NCBI RefSeq assembly: GCF_001426505.1
Contig: NZ_LMEV01000017.1
Coordinates: forward strand, 160,400-224,399
DNA length: 64,000 bases
Reading direction: 5' to 3'
Source of the DNA: Variovorax sp. Root473
GTDB lineage: Bacteria > Pseudomonadota > Gammaproteobacteria > Burkholderiales > Burkholderiaceae_C
Below, piece by piece: positions 37,833 through 48,485 of this stretch. The notes under the pieces are model-generated. The model had not been told where the DNA came from, ran no database searches, and saw only the letters and a list, made by a program, of their open reading frames with translations. How positions within the stretch are numbered: position 1 is the first letter of the stretch; each line of letters starts with the position of its first letter. The translations under genes and the position numbers were made by a program.

Positions 37833-39029
37833 ATGATCATCCAACCCCGCGTGCGCGGCTTCATCTGCGTCACCACCCATCCCGTGGGCTGCGAAGCCAA
37901 TGTCCGGCAACAGATCGACTACGTCAAAGCCAGGCCGCCCATCGTGGGCGGCCCCCAGCGCGTGCTGGTGATCGGCGCCTCTACCGGCTATGGCCTGGCC
38001 GCGCGCATCACCGCGGCCTTCGGCTGCGGCGCCGACACGCTGGGCGTGTGCTTCGAACGCGCGGGCAGCGCGACCAAGCCCGGCTCGCCCGGCTGGTACA
38101 ACACCGCCGCCTTCCACCGCGCCGCCACGGCCGAGGGGCGCTACGCCAAGACGATCAACGGCGACGGCTTTTCCGACGCGGTGAAGCAGCAGGCCATCGA
38201 CACCATCCGCGCCGACCTGGGCCAGGTCGACCTCGTGGTCTACAGCCTGGCCGCGCCGCGCCGCACGCACCCGAAGACGGGCCAGGTTTTCAACTCCGTG
38301 CTCAAGCCCATCGGCAAGGCCGTGACGCTGCGCGGCCTGGACACCGACAGCGGGGCCGTGAAGGAATCGGTGCTCGAGCCCGCCACGCAGGAAGAAATCG
38401 ACAACACCGTCGCCGTCATGGGCGGTGAAGACTGGCAGATGTGGATCGACGCGCTGCAGCAGGCCGGCGTGCTGGCCGACGGCGCCAAGACCACGGCCTT
38501 CACCTACCTGGGCGAGCAGATCACCCACGACATCTACTGGAACGGCTCCATCGGCGCCGCAAAGAAGGATCTGGACGAGAAGGTGCTGGACATCCGCGCG
38601 CAGCTGGCCGCCAAGGGCGGCGACGCGCGCGTGTCGGTGCTGAAGGCGGTGGTCACGCAGGCCAGCTCGGCCATTCCGATGATGCCGCTGTACCTGTCGC
38701 TGCTGTTCAAGGTGATGAAGGCGCAGGGCACGCACGAAGGCTGCATCGAGCAGGTGCACGGCCTGTACGCCGACAGCCTGTACGGCGCCACGCCGCACCT
38801 GGACGACGAAGGCCGCCTGCGCGCCGACTACAAGGAGCTGGCGCCGCAGGTGCAGGCGCGCGTGCAGGAACTCTGGCCACAGGTCACCGACGCCAACCTC
38901 AACGAGTTGACCGATTTCGCGGGCTACAAGACCGAGTTCCTGCGCCTGTTCGGCTTTGCCGTCGACGGCGTGGACTACACGGCCGACGTGAGCACCGATG
39001 TGGGCATTCCCGATCTGATCCAACTCTAG
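37833..39029 (+). CDS. fabV: Enoyl-ACP reductase FabV (NADH)
   Basis: A 398-residue FabV/trans-2-enoyl-CoA reductase that completes each fatty acid elongation cycle. The NADH-binding motif is [11 protein letters not shown]. The catalytic YX8K signature is Tyr235[11 protein letters not shown]244, the same numbering I recall for the Burkholderia enzyme. FabV enzymes are naturally insensitive to triclosan compared with FabI. Start [10 protein letters not shown] at 37833 matches the family N-terminus. Confidence 0.95.
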   Translation: MIIQPRVRGFICVTTHPVGCEANVRQQIDYVKARPPIVGGPQRVLVIGASTGYGLAARITAAFGCGADTLGVCFERAGSATKPGSPGWYNTAAFHRAATAEGRYAKTINGDGFSDAVKQQAIDTIRADLGQVDLVVYSLAAPRRTHPKTGQVFNSVLKPIGKAVTLRGLDTDSGAVKESVLEPATQEEIDNTVAVMGGEDWQMWIDALQQAGVLADGAKTTAFTYLGEQITHDIYWNGSIGAAKKDLDEKVLDIRAQLAAKGGDARVSVLKAVVTQASSAIPMMPLYLSLLFKVMKAQGTHEGCIEQVHGLYADSLYGATPHLDDEGRLRADYKELAPQVQARVQELWPQVTDANLNELTDFAGYKTEFLRLFGFAVDGVDYTADVSTDVGIPDLIQL

Positions 39030-39056
39030 AGCGTCCCCGCAGGGATACTCGCTTTC

Positions 39057-39476
39057 ATGCAGATTCAAGACAAACCGCCCGCCGGCACGCCCTTCGAGTG
39101 GATCGGCGGCGAGCCGAAGGTGGAGGCGCTGGTCGAGCGCTTCTACGACCTGATGGACCTCGAGCCGGCCTACGCGCAACTGCGCGCCGTGCACGGCACC
39201 GACCTGGACAACGCGCGCCAGCGCCTGTTCTGGTTCCTGTGCGGCTGGCTCGGCGGCCCCGCGCACTACACCGACCGCTTCGGCCATCCGATGCTGCGTG
39301 CGCGGCACCTGCCGCAGGCCATCGGCGGCCACACCATCGGCATCAAGGAGCGCGACCAGTGGCTGGCCTGCATGGACCAGGCGATGGGCGAGACCGGGGT
39401 GCCGGAAGACCTGCGCGCACGCCTGCGCGACTCCTTCTTCAAGACCGCCGACTGGATGCGCAACCGCGGTGAGTGA
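39057..39476 (+). CDS. Group II truncated haemoglobin
   Basis: A 139-residue 2-over-2 globin. FEWIGGEPKVEALVERFYDLM starts the fold, the haem-contact FLCGWLGGPAHYTDRFGHPMLRARH carries the proximal His F8, and the conserved Trp at G8 is in ERDQWLACM. Group II globins bind oxygen or NO with high affinity. Lies 27 nt after fabV and 31 nt before a flavoprotein reductase, so the three may be co-transcribed. Confidence 0.92.
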   Translation: MQIQDKPPAGTPFEWIGGEPKVEALVERFYDLMDLEPAYAQLRAVHGTDLDNARQRLFWFLCGWLGGPAHYTDRFGHPMLRARHLPQAIGGHTIGIKERDQWLACMDQAMGETGVPEDLRARLRDSFFKTADWMRNRGE

Positions 39477-39507
39477 CCAGACAACGATTCCCGAAAGACT
39501 GTTCTCC

Positions 39508-40731
39508 ATGAATTCCATCGTCATCATCGGCGGCGGCCACGCCGCGGCCCAGCTGTGCGCGGGCCTGGCGGAAGCCGGGCAGGGCGCGCGCGTGCACCTG
39601 GTCTGCGAAGAGGCCTGCGAGCCGTATCACCGTCCGCCGCTGTCGAAGGCCTTTCTCAAGAGCGCCGAAGAAACCACGCAGCCGCACAAGGCCGCTGACT
39701 GGTACCGCGAGGCGGGCATCACGCTGCATCTGGGCGACGCTGCCGTGGCCATCGACCGCGAGGCGCACACCGTCACGCTGCGTTCGGGCGCGGTGCTGCC
39801 GTGGGAACGCCTGGTGCTGGCCACCGGCACGCGCGCACGCCAGATGCCCGACCTGCCACAGGGCCTCGAAAACGTCGCCAGCCTGCGTGCCGCCGACGAG
39901 GCGCATCGCCTGCGCGAGCGGCTCGCGAATGCCGAGCAGGTCACCGTGCTGGGCGGTGGCTTCATCGGCCTCGAAGTGGCGGCCACCGCGCAGGCGCTGG
40001 GCAAGCGCGTGCAGGTGATCGAGAGCGCGCCGCGCCTGCTGGGCCGCGCCGTGTCGCCCGAGCTGTCGGCGCACGTGCTCGCGACCCACCGTGCGGCCGG
40101 CATCGACATCGTGCTGGGTGCGCGCACCGGCGCCTTCGAGGTCGTGGGCGACCGGCTCGTGTCGGTTGAAGTCAACGGCACGAAGCAACCGGTCGATCTG
40201 CTGCTGCTGGGCATCGGCGCGGTGCCCGAGACCGCGCTCGCACAAGCTGCAGGCATCGAGTGCGCCGACGGCATCGTGGTCGACGCCCACATGCAGACCA
40301 GCGCGGCCGACGTGCTCGCGGTGGGCGACTGCACGCGCTTTCCCGATCGGCGTGCAGGCCGCGCGCTGCGGCTCGAATCGGTGCAGAACGCGAACGACCA
40401 GGCACGCACGGCGGTGGCCACGCTGACCGGCGCCGCACGCGATCACGACGCGGTCGCGTGGTTCTGGTCCGACCAGGGCGGCCTGCGCCTGCAGATGGCG
40501 GGCCTCATGCCGGCCGAAGGCACGCCGGGCCTGGTGAGCGTGCGCCGCGCGGGGCCGAAGCCCGAGGCGTTCTCGCTGTTCCATTACGTCGACGGCCAGC
40601 TCGTGTGCGTCGAATCGGTGAACGCGCCGGTCGATCACATGATGAGCCGCAAGCTGCTCGAAGCGGGCCGCAGCCCGGCGCCCGACGCGGTGGCGGACGC
40701 GGCGGTACCACTAAAGAACCACTTGGCCTGA
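39508..40731 (+). CDS. FAD-dependent NAD(P)H:ferredoxin reductase family protein
   Basis: A 407-residue two-dinucleotide-fold flavoprotein. The FAD motif is VIIGGGHAAAQL, the NAD motif is VTVLGGGFIGLEVAA, and the second FAD contact is DVLAVGDCTRFP, as in rubredoxin and ferredoxin reductases. The C-terminal reductase domain follows QNANDQART. ATG 39508 gives the canonical N-terminus. The adjacent truncated globin is a plausible electron acceptor. Confidence 0.9.
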   Translation: MNSIVIIGGGHAAAQLCAGLAEAGQGARVHLVCEEACEPYHRPPLSKAFLKSAEETTQPHKAADWYREAGITLHLGDAAVAIDREAHTVTLRSGAVLPWERLVLATGTRARQMPDLPQGLENVASLRAADEAHRLRERLANAEQVTVLGGGFIGLEVAATAQALGKRVQVIESAPRLLGRAVSPELSAHVLATHRAAGIDIVLGARTGAFEVVGDRLVSVEVNGTKQPVDLLLLGIGAVPETALAQAAGIECADGIVVDAHMQTSAADVLAVGDCTRFPDRRAGRALRLESVQNANDQARTAVATLTGAARDHDAVAWFWSDQGGLRLQMAGLMPAEGTPGLVSVRRAGPKPEAFSLFHYVDGQLVCVESVNAPVDHMMSRKLLEAGRSPAPDAVADAAVPLKNHLA

Positions 40732-40842
40732 ATCTGGCGTAACAGCTGTCGCAACGGCGCTGCACGGCAGGCCCGGATTCACCGGTCTGTCACCCGGCTT
40801 TCGGAGACTGGTCCTTCCTCATATCCGCAGGGAGACCTCTCG

Positions 40843-42948
40843 ATGAACAACGCAGTGGCCGCGTCGCTGGCGCGCCTCGCCCCCATGTCCACCTGTGCCG
40901 CCGTCCTGGCCGCCGTGCTCACCGCCTGTGGCGGTGGCAACGGAGGCGGCACCACGTTCCCCCCGATCGTTCCGCCTCCTGCGCCCGCACCGGCCCCGGC
41001 GCCCGTGGCCGCCGGCACGCGCACCACGGTCGCGCTGCTCGAAACGACCGACCTGCACTTCAACGTGCGCAGCTACGACTACTTCAAGCTGGCCGAAGAC
41101 AAGTCGTACGGCTACGAGCGCACGGCCACGCTCATCAACGCCGCGCGCAAGGAGTTCGCGAACACGATGCTGTTCGACAACGGCGACACCATCCAGGGCA
41201 CCGCGCTGGCCGACTACGAGGCGCTGGTCAGCCGCATCCCGTGCACGCAGCCGCTGTCGATGTACAAGGTAATGAACGCCACCGGCTACGACGCCGGCAC
41301 GCTGGGCAATCACGAGTTCAACTACGGCCTGGACTTCCTCAACCAGGTGCTCGGCGGCGGCCTCGATGTCGAGGGCGTGGACGGCACGAAGAAGTGCGCC
41401 GGCCCGAATTTCCCGATGGTGCTGGCGAACGTGCAGAGCGTGAAGAGCGGCAAGCCGCTGGTTGCGCCCTACACCATCGTCACGAAGCAGTTCACCGCCA
41501 CCGCGCCCGACGGCAAGCGCGTGACGGTGCCGGTGAAGGTCGGCGTGATCGGCTTCACCACGCCCGGCATCATGAATTGGGACAAGCGTTTTCTCGAAGG
41601 CAAGCTGCGCACCGAAGGCGCGGTCGAAGCGGCCAAGCGCTATGTGCCCGAGCTGCGCGAGAAGGGCGCCGACATCGTCGTCGCGCTGCAGCACGGCGGC
41701 CTCGACGCCTCGCCGTACTCGCCGACGATGGAAAGCCCGGGCCTGTACCTGTCGAAGGTGCCCGGCATCGATGTGCTGATGATGGGCCACCAGCACGGCC
41801 TCTTCCCCGACCGCGGCGCCAAGCCCGGCTACACGCAGGTGGGCGTCGACAACGCCGCCGGCACCGTCAACGGCGTGCCGGCCGTGATGCCCAGTTCGTG
41901 GGGCAAGGCGCTGGGCCTCGTGAAGCTCGAGCTCGTGTGGGACGGCAAGGCCTGGGGCGTGGACAAGAGCAAGACGCTGGTCGAGGCGCGCGCCACGCAA
42001 ACCGGCAAGGACGGCGCGGGCAAGGCCGTGTACGTCGATGCCGACCCGAGCGTGGCGCCGCTGGTCGACACGCAGCACCAGGCCGCGATCGACTATGTGA
42101 AGACGCCGGTCGGCACCACCGACTTCCGCATGAGCACCTTCTTCGCCGACGTGGGTGATCCGGGCGCGATCCAGATCGTGAACCAGGCGCAGGCCGACTA
42201 CGTGAAGACCTACCTCCAGGCCAACCTGCCGCAGTACGCGGGCCTGCCGGTGCTGTCGGTGAGCGCGCCGTTCAGATCGGGCTTCGAGGGCGGGCGCGAC
42301 TACACCGACGTGGCCGTGGGCAACCTCGCGATCTTCAGCGCCGCCGACCTGTACCTGTACCCGAACACGGTGTACGCGGTGAAGGTGACGGGCGCCGAGA
42401 TCAAGGGCTGGCTCGAAGCCGCGGCCAAGCGCTTCAACAGGATCGACCCGGCCCTCGCGACCGACCAGCCGCTGATCAGCACCTTCCCGGGCTACAACTT
42501 CGACATGTTCACCACGCCCGACATGCAATACGAGATCGACGTGACGCAGGCCGTAGGCAGCCGCATCCGGAACCTCATGTACCTGGGCGCACCCATCGAC
42601 CCGGCGCAGGAGTTCGTCATCGCGACGAACAACTACCGCGCGACCAGCGGCGCGAGCTTCATTCCGGCGCTGGACGGACGCGCCACGATCTACGCCTCGC
42701 CCGATGCGAACCGCGACGTGCTGATCGCGTACATCAAGGCGAAGAAGACCATCACGCGCGCGGCCAACGGCGCGGCGCGCAGCTGGCGCTTCACGAAGGT
42801 GACGACGGCGGGGAATGTGACGATCACGTCGGGGCAGGGGCAACTGAGCGCCGCGACGGATGCGGGGCTGACGAACATCTCGCTGCTGACGGTGGATGAC
42901 GGCAGCGGCAAGGGGCGCTCGGTCTACAAGGTCGACCTGAGCAAGTAG
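40843..42948 (+). CDS. cpdB: Lipoprotein 2',3'-cyclic-nucleotide 2'-phosphodiesterase/3'-nucleotidase (CpdB-like)
   Basis: A 701-residue secreted metallophosphoesterase. A lipobox LTAC (Cys ~29) is followed by a Gly-rich and Pro/Ala-repeat linker (PPPAPAPAPAPVA). The dinuclear metal site motifs are TTDLHFNV, DNGDTIQG, GNHEFNYG, LQHGGLD and GHQHGLFPD. The C-terminal 5'-nucleotidase domain has GGRDYTDVAVGNL. E. coli CpdB is periplasmic and soluble, whereas this one is predicted to be membrane-anchored. It hydrolyses extracellular nucleotides to release nucleosides and phosphate. Confidence 0.9.
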   Translation: MNNAVAASLARLAPMSTCAAVLAAVLTACGGGNGGGTTFPPIVPPPAPAPAPAPVAAGTRTTVALLETTDLHFNVRSYDYFKLAEDKSYGYERTATLINAARKEFANTMLFDNGDTIQGTALADYEALVSRIPCTQPLSMYKVMNATGYDAGTLGNHEFNYGLDFLNQVLGGGLDVEGVDGTKKCAGPNFPMVLANVQSVKSGKPLVAPYTIVTKQFTATAPDGKRVTVPVKVGVIGFTTPGIMNWDKRFLEGKLRTEGAVEAAKRYVPELREKGADIVVALQHGGLDASPYSPTMESPGLYLSKVPGIDVLMMGHQHGLFPDRGAKPGYTQVGVDNAAGTVNGVPAVMPSSWGKALGLVKLELVWDGKAWGVDKSKTLVEARATQTGKDGAGKAVYVDADPSVAPLVDTQHQAAIDYVKTPVGTTDFRMSTFFADVGDPGAIQIVNQAQADYVKTYLQANLPQYAGLPVLSVSAPFRSGFEGGRDYTDVAVGNLAIFSAADLYLYPNTVYAVKVTGAEIKGWLEAAAKRFNRIDPALATDQPLISTFPGYNFDMFTTPDMQYEIDVTQAVGSRIRNLMYLGAPIDPAQEFVIATNNYRATSGASFIPALDGRATIYASPDANRDVLIAYIKAKKTITRAANGAARSWRFTKVTTAGNVTITSGQGQLSAATDAGLTNISLLTVDDGSGKGRSVYKVDLSK

Positions 42949-42962
42949 TTCCCCGTCTTGTC

Positions 42963-42984
42963 CCCTCTCCCCTCGGGGAGAGGG
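42963..42984. terminator. Hairpin between convergent cpdB and smr genes
   Basis: CCCTCTCCCC, a 2-nt TC loop, then GGGGAGAGGG form a perfect 10-bp palindrome 14 nt after cpdB and 6 nt after the smr stop. No T-run follows. It likely ends or stabilises both transcripts. Confidence 0.55.
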
Positions 42985-42990
42985 AGCAAT

Positions 42991-43653
42991 TCAGCGCCGC
43001 ACAGGCGCCAGCAACACCACCAGCGCGCCGGCCCCGCCTTCCGCCGGCTTCGCCTGCACGAACGCGATCACCTCGTTCTTCTGGATCAGCCAGCGCTGCG
43101 TCTTGGTCTTGAGCACCGGCTGCTTGCCGGGCGAGCCCAGGCCCTTGCCATGCACCACGCGCACGCAGCGCAGCCCCTGCTTGTGGGCGTTGCGGATGAA
43201 GCCGCCGAGCGCCTCGCGCGCCTCGTCGCTGCGCAGGCCGTGCAGGTCGACCTGCGCCTGGATCGACCAGTCGCCCTTGCGCAGCCGCGCCGTGATGTCG
43301 GTGCCGATGCCGGGACGGCGAAAGCTCATGGCGTCGTCGACGTCGAGCAGCGTGGTCACGTCGAACTCGTCGGACAGCGATTCGCGCAGCACGCGCTGCT
43401 CGTCGAGCTGGTGCTGGAACGGAATGGGCGCCGGCGGTTCGGGCGCGAGCGGCACCGAGGCTTTGCGGCGCAGCGGCTCGGTGGCGCCGATGGCGCGCGT
43501 GAACAGGTCTTTCTCGGCGGCGCGCTTGCGCTCGGCCGCGGCGCGCGCGGCGGCCTCGGCGGCTTCGCGCTCGCGGGTTTCTGCGAGCACGCGCTGCACC
43601 TGCTTGAGGTCGGCGAGAGTTTTCAGTGCGGGAGGACGTGAAGACGAAGCCAT
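42991..43653 (-). CDS. Smr domain protein (SmrA/B-like)
   Basis: A 220-residue protein with a charged Ala/Glu-rich helical N-terminus (~1-50) and a C-terminal Smr domain containing the nuclease-associated motifs VDLHGLR and VVHGKGLGSP. Smr proteins nick DNA or cleave RNA at stalled ribosomes (SmrB). Which applies here is unknown. The ATG overlaps the radC stop by 1 nt. Confidence 0.9.
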   Translation of the reverse strand: MASSSRPPALKTLADLKQVQRVLAETREREAAEAAARAAAERKRAAEKDLFTRAIGATEPLRRKASVPLAPEPPAPIPFQHQLDEQRVLRESLSDEFDVTTLLDVDDAMSFRRPGIGTDITARLRKGDWSIQAQVDLHGLRSDEAREALGGFIRNAHKQGLRCVRVVHGKGLGSPGKQPVLKTKTQRWLIQKNEVIAFVQAKPAEGGAGALVVLLAPVRR

Positions 43654-44330
43654 CAGATCAGTCCCCGTTCCGCCATCGAGAAGCTCTGGCCCGGGCTCAC
43701 GATGACATGGTCGAGTACGCGCACGTCGACCAGTGCCAGCGCGGCGCGCAGGTTTTGCGTGAGTGATTCGTCGGCCCGCGAGGGCTCGATGTGGCCGCTC
43801 GGGTGGTTGTGGGCCAGCACCACGGCCGCGGCCTTGTGGTGCAGGGCGCGGGTGACGACTTCGCGCGGGTAGACGCTGGTCTGCGTGAGCGTGCCGCGAA
43901 ACAGCTCTTCGAGCGTGAGCAGGCGGTGCTGCGCATCGAGGAAGAGCACCGCGAACACCTCGTGCGGGCGCGAGCCGATGTGCAACTGCAGGTACTGCCT
44001 GACGGCCTCGGGCGAGTCGAACACCGTGCGCTCCTTCAGGCGCTCGCCCATGGCGCGGCGCGCCAGCTCGAGCACGGCCAGGAGTTCCGAGCGCTTGGCG
44101 CTGCCGCCCATGCCCTTGACGACCTTGAGGTCATCGGGGGCGGTGTGCAGCAGCCCCGACAGGCCGCCGAAGCGTTCGAGCAGTTGCTGGGCCAGCTGGA
44201 GCACATTGCTGCCCGCGACACCGGTGCGCAGCAGCAGCGCCAGCAGCTCGGCGTCGGCCAGCGCAGCAGCGCCCCGCGCCATGAGTTTTTCGCGCGGCCG
44301 GGCGTCGAGAGGGAGATCCTTGAATGCCAT
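43653..44330 (-). CDS. radC: RadC family JAB/MPN protein
   Basis: A 225-residue RadC protein. An N-terminal helix-hairpin-helix region ([20 protein letters not shown]) precedes a JAMM metalloprotease-like core with [14 protein letters not shown] (His, His, Asp ligands) and a distal Glu in [13 protein letters not shown]. Despite the name, a repair role is unproven. Divergent from fkpB. Confidence 0.93.
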   Translation of the reverse strand: MAFKDLPLDARPREKLMARGAAALADAELLALLLRTGVAGSNVLQLAQQLLERFGGLSGLLHTAPDDLKVVKGMGGSAKRSELLAVLELARRAMGERLKERTVFDSPEAVRQYLQLHIGSRPHEVFAVLFLDAQHRLLTLEELFRGTLTQTSVYPREVVTRALHHKAAAVVLAHNHPSGHIEPSRADESLTQNLRAALALVDVRVLDHVIVSPGQSFSMAERGLI

Positions 44331-44437
44331 GAAACCCTGCTGAAAGCTGGGCCGGGGCGAGATGTTGCCCCGATCCTTAAAATGAGGGTCAGTTTATCGG
44401 GACACCTCCCTCGTCTTTGCCCACCTTTGCTGCACCC

Positions 44438-44881
44438 ATGTCCCAAGTTGTGACTTCCGGCTCCTTCCTGACCCTGCATTACCGGCTGGCCGGTCCAGCG
44501 GGCGACATCATCAACACCTTCGCCGACAAGCCGGCCACGCTGTCGCTGGGCACCGGCGAGCTCTCACCGGCCATGGAGCAGCGCCTGATGGGCATGCAAG
44601 AGGGCGCGCACGCCACCTTCGAGCTGCCCGCCGGCGAGGCCTTCGGCGAGCGCAATCCCGACATGCAGCAATGGGTGGCCCGCACGCTGCTCGCGAAGAT
44701 GGGCGACCCCGACGAGCAGTACGCTGTCGGCGACGTGGTGCAGTTCCCCACGCCCGACGGCTCGGGCAGCTACGCGGGCGCGGTCGTCGAGTCGAACGAG
44801 ACCGGCGTGCGCTTCGATTTCAACCATCCGCTCGCCGGGCAACCCGTCACCTTCGAAGTGAAGCTGATCGGCGTGCTATGA
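44438..44881 (+). CDS. fkpB: FKBP-type peptidyl-prolyl isomerase FkpB/SlpA
   Basis: A 147-residue SlyD-like [19 protein letters not shown] opens the isomerase half, with an inserted flap domain ([13 protein letters not shown] and following). It helps protein folding in the cytoplasm. ATG 44438 is preferred over an upstream TTG. It overlaps ispH by ATGA, the conserved fkpB-ispH arrangement also seen in E. coli. Confidence 0.93.
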   Translation: MSQVVTSGSFLTLHYRLAGPAGDIINTFADKPATLSLGTGELSPAMEQRLMGMQEGAHATFELPAGEAFGERNPDMQQWVARTLLAKMGDPDEQYAVGDVVQFPTPDGSGSYAGAVVESNETGVRFDFNHPLAGQPVTFEVKLIGVL

Positions 44882-45846
44882 ACCCGAACATCGAGGAAGT
44901 CCTCCTGGCCGAGCCGCGCGGTTTCTGCGCCGGCGTGGACCGCGCCATCGAGATCGTCGAGCGCGCCCTCGCCAAGTTCGGCGCGCCGATCTACGTGCGC
45001 CACGAGATCGTGCACAACACCTACGTGGTGAACGAGCTCAAGGCCAAGGGCGCGATCTTCATCGAGGAGCTGTCCGACGTGCCGCCCGGCTCCACGCTGG
45101 TGTTCAGCGCGCACGGCGTGAGCAAGGCGATCGAGCAGGAAGCGCGCGATCGCGGCTTCTCGATCTTCGACGCCACCTGCCCGCTCGTGACCAAGGTGCA
45201 CGTCGAGGTGGCCAAGCTCGCGAAAGAGGGCTACGAATTCATCATGATCGGCCACAAGGGCCACCCCGAGGTCGAAGGCACGATGGGGCAGCTGTCAAGC
45301 GGCATCCACCTCGTGGAAGACGTGGCCGACGTGGCCAATGCGTCACCGCTGCAGACCGAGAAGCTTGCCGTGGTCACGCAGACCACGCTCAGCGTGGACG
45401 ACGCCGCCGAAATCGCCGCCGCCGTGCGCGCGCGTTTCCCGAACGTGCGCGAGCCCAAGCAGCAAGATATTTGCTACGCCACCCAGAACCGCCAGGACGC
45501 GGTGAAGATCATGAGCCCGCAGGTCGACCTCGTCATCGTGGTCGGCAGCCCCACCAGCTCCAACAGCAACCGCCTGCGCGAGCTGGCGCAGCGCCTGGGC
45601 ACCGAAAGCTACATGGTCGACTCGGCCGACGAGCTCAAGCCCGAATGGTTCGAAGGCAAGTCGCGCGTGGGCCTCACGGCCGGCGCCTCGGCGCCCGAGG
45701 TGCTGGTGCACGAGGTGATCGAGCGCGTGCGCGCGTTCGGTGCCGTGTCGGTGCGCAAGATGGACGGCATCGAGGAAACCATCAAGTTCCCGCTCCCCAA
45801 GGGCCTCAAGCTCGACGACATCCCGCCCCCCGGGCACATCTCCTGA
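44878..45846 (+). CDS. ispH: 4-hydroxy-3-methylbut-2-enyl diphosphate reductase IspH
   Basis: A 322-residue iron-sulfur enzyme that performs the last step of the MEP isoprenoid pathway, giving IPP and DMAPP. Three cluster cysteines are visible: GFCAGVDRA (Cys17), DATCPLV and [11 protein letters not shown]. Substrate-binding [17 protein letters not shown] and [11 protein letters not shown] are intact. Essential in most bacteria that lack the mevalonate pathway. Confidence 0.97.
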   Translation: MNPNIEEVLLAEPRGFCAGVDRAIEIVERALAKFGAPIYVRHEIVHNTYVVNELKAKGAIFIEELSDVPPGSTLVFSAHGVSKAIEQEARDRGFSIFDATCPLVTKVHVEVAKLAKEGYEFIMIGHKGHPEVEGTMGQLSSGIHLVEDVADVANASPLQTEKLAVVTQTTLSVDDAAEIAAAVRARFPNVREPKQQDICYATQNRQDAVKIMSPQVDLVIVVGSPTSSNSNRLRELAQRLGTESYMVDSADELKPEWFEGKSRVGLTAGASAPEVLVHEVIERVRAFGAVSVRKMDGIEETIKFPLPKGLKLDDIPPPGHIS

Positions 45847-45851
45847 ATCCC

Positions 45852-46808
45852 ATGAAAAACACCGATTGGCGCTCCGACATCGAGAACGCCTCCCGCAGGC
45901 TGGGCGAACGCGCCGGCCATTTCCTGCGTGAAACGCCGTTGTGGAAACTGCCGGCTTCCGCCCTGGGCGTGGCCGCGCCGGGCGCCGAAGTCTGGCTCAA
46001 GCTGGAGCACATGCAGGTCAGCGGCAGCTTCAAGGCCCGCGGCATGATGAACCGGCTGCTGGCCAACGACATTCCCGCCGCGGGCGTGATCGTCGCCTCG
46101 GGCGGCAATGCCGGCATTGCCACCGCCGCGGCCGCCAAGGCGCTGGGCGTGCCCTGCCAGGTGTTCCTGCCGGGCGTGTCGCCCGAAGCCAAGCGCGCGC
46201 GCCTGCGGGCGCTGGGCGCCGAAGTCGTCGTGGTCGGCGAGCTGTACCCCGACGCACTGGCCGCCTGCCTGACGCGCCAGAAGGAAACGGGCGCCTTGCT
46301 CACCCACGCCTACGACCAGCCCGAAGTGGTGGCTGGCGCCGGCACGCTGGGCCGCGAGATCGAGGCGCAGGGCGGCCTGCCCGACGCCGTACTGGTGAGC
46401 GTGGGCGGCGGCGGCCTGATCGGCGGCCTGGCCGGCTGGTTCGAGCAGCGCGCCCGCGTGGTGGCGCTCGAACCTGAAAAGGCCCCGACGCTGTTCCGCG
46501 CCCGCGAGGCGGGCGAGCCTGTCGACGTGGACGTCGGCGGCATCGCGGCCGATTCGCTTGGCGCGCGCCGCATCGGCGCCATCGCCTGGGAGATCACGCA
46601 GCAGCAGGTGCGCGACGCGCTGCTGCTGTCCGACGACGCCATCCGCACCGCCCAGCAGTGGCTGTGGAAAGAGCTCAAGCTCGCCGTGGAACCGGCCGCC
46701 GCGCTGCCGCTGGCGGCGCTGCAGACCGGCGCCTACGTGCCGCGCGAGGGCGAGAAGGTGTGCCTGATCATCTGCGGCGCGAACGTCGATCCGGCCACGG
46801 TCTCCTGA
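45852..46808 (+). CDS. PLP-dependent serine/threonine dehydratase
   Basis: A 318-residue fold-type II PLP enzyme. The cofactor lysine is in SGSFKARGMMN (~residue 60). The phosphate-binding SGGNAGIA and SVGGGGLIGGLAG follow. It lacks the regulatory ACT domain of biosynthetic threonine deaminase, so a catabolic threonine/serine dehydratase or related racemase is likely. It begins 5 nt after ispH. Confidence 0.88.
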   Translation: MKNTDWRSDIENASRRLGERAGHFLRETPLWKLPASALGVAAPGAEVWLKLEHMQVSGSFKARGMMNRLLANDIPAAGVIVASGGNAGIATAAAAKALGVPCQVFLPGVSPEAKRARLRALGAEVVVVGELYPDALAACLTRQKETGALLTHAYDQPEVVAGAGTLGREIEAQGGLPDAVLVSVGGGGLIGGLAGWFEQRARVVALEPEKAPTLFRAREAGEPVDVDVGGIAADSLGARRIGAIAWEITQQQVRDALLLSDDAIRTAQQWLWKELKLAVEPAAALPLAALQTGAYVPREGEKVCLIICGANVDPATVS

Positions 46809-46862
46809 GTCGCCGCAGGCGTGCGAGCGGGAAGGGCGGGCGCGGGTCGGGCGCCCACCTAA

Positions 46863-48203
<1,341 letters not shown>

Positions 48204-48260
48204 AGCGCAGGGCGTCAAAAGTCAGATTTTTCTGGCTATAATCTGAGGCTCGACAGCACC

Positions 48261-48350
48261 GGAGAGGTGGCAGAGTGGTCGAATGTACCTGACTCGAAAT
48301 CAGGCGTACTAGCGATAGTACCGAGGGTTCGAATCCCTCCCTCTCCTCCA
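48261..48350 (+). tRNA. tRNA-Ser (anticodon CGA)
   Basis: A 90-nt class II tRNA with encoded CCA. The acceptor stem is GGAGAGG/CCTCTCC and the anticodon stem CCTGA/TCAGG encloses loop CTCGAAA, giving CGA (reads UCG). The variable arm is GTACT/AGTAC and the T arm is GAGGG/CCCTC with TTCGAAT. The discriminator base before CCA is T rather than the G found in E. coli tRNA-Ser. Confidence 0.97.
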
Positions 48351-48353
48351 AGA

Positions 48354-48379
48354 ATGGCCCCGAAAGGGGCTATTTTTTT
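48354..48379 (+). terminator. Intrinsic terminator after tRNA-Ser
   Basis: ATGGCCCC, a GAAA tetraloop and GGGGCTAT form an 8-bp stem (one G-T pair) followed by a run of T, 4 nt after the tRNA. Confidence 0.93.
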
Positions 48380-48455
48380 GCCTGTTCGTTGCTGGACAGC
48401 ACCCGGCAGGGTCAAGGTTGGCCCATCTCGGCCCCGTGTTTGCTTCGAAAAGACG

Positions 48456-48477
48456 GGGCCGCCGACGGCAGCGGCCC
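48456..48477 (-). terminator. Probable terminator after the TctC-type gene
   Basis: GGGCCGC and GCGGCCC form a 7-bp stem 8 nt downstream of the minus-strand stop at 48486. On that strand it is followed by CGTCTTTT. An overlapping alternative stem (48430-48437 with 48453-48460) also exists. Confidence 0.5.
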
Positions 48478-48485
48478 GAAGGAAA

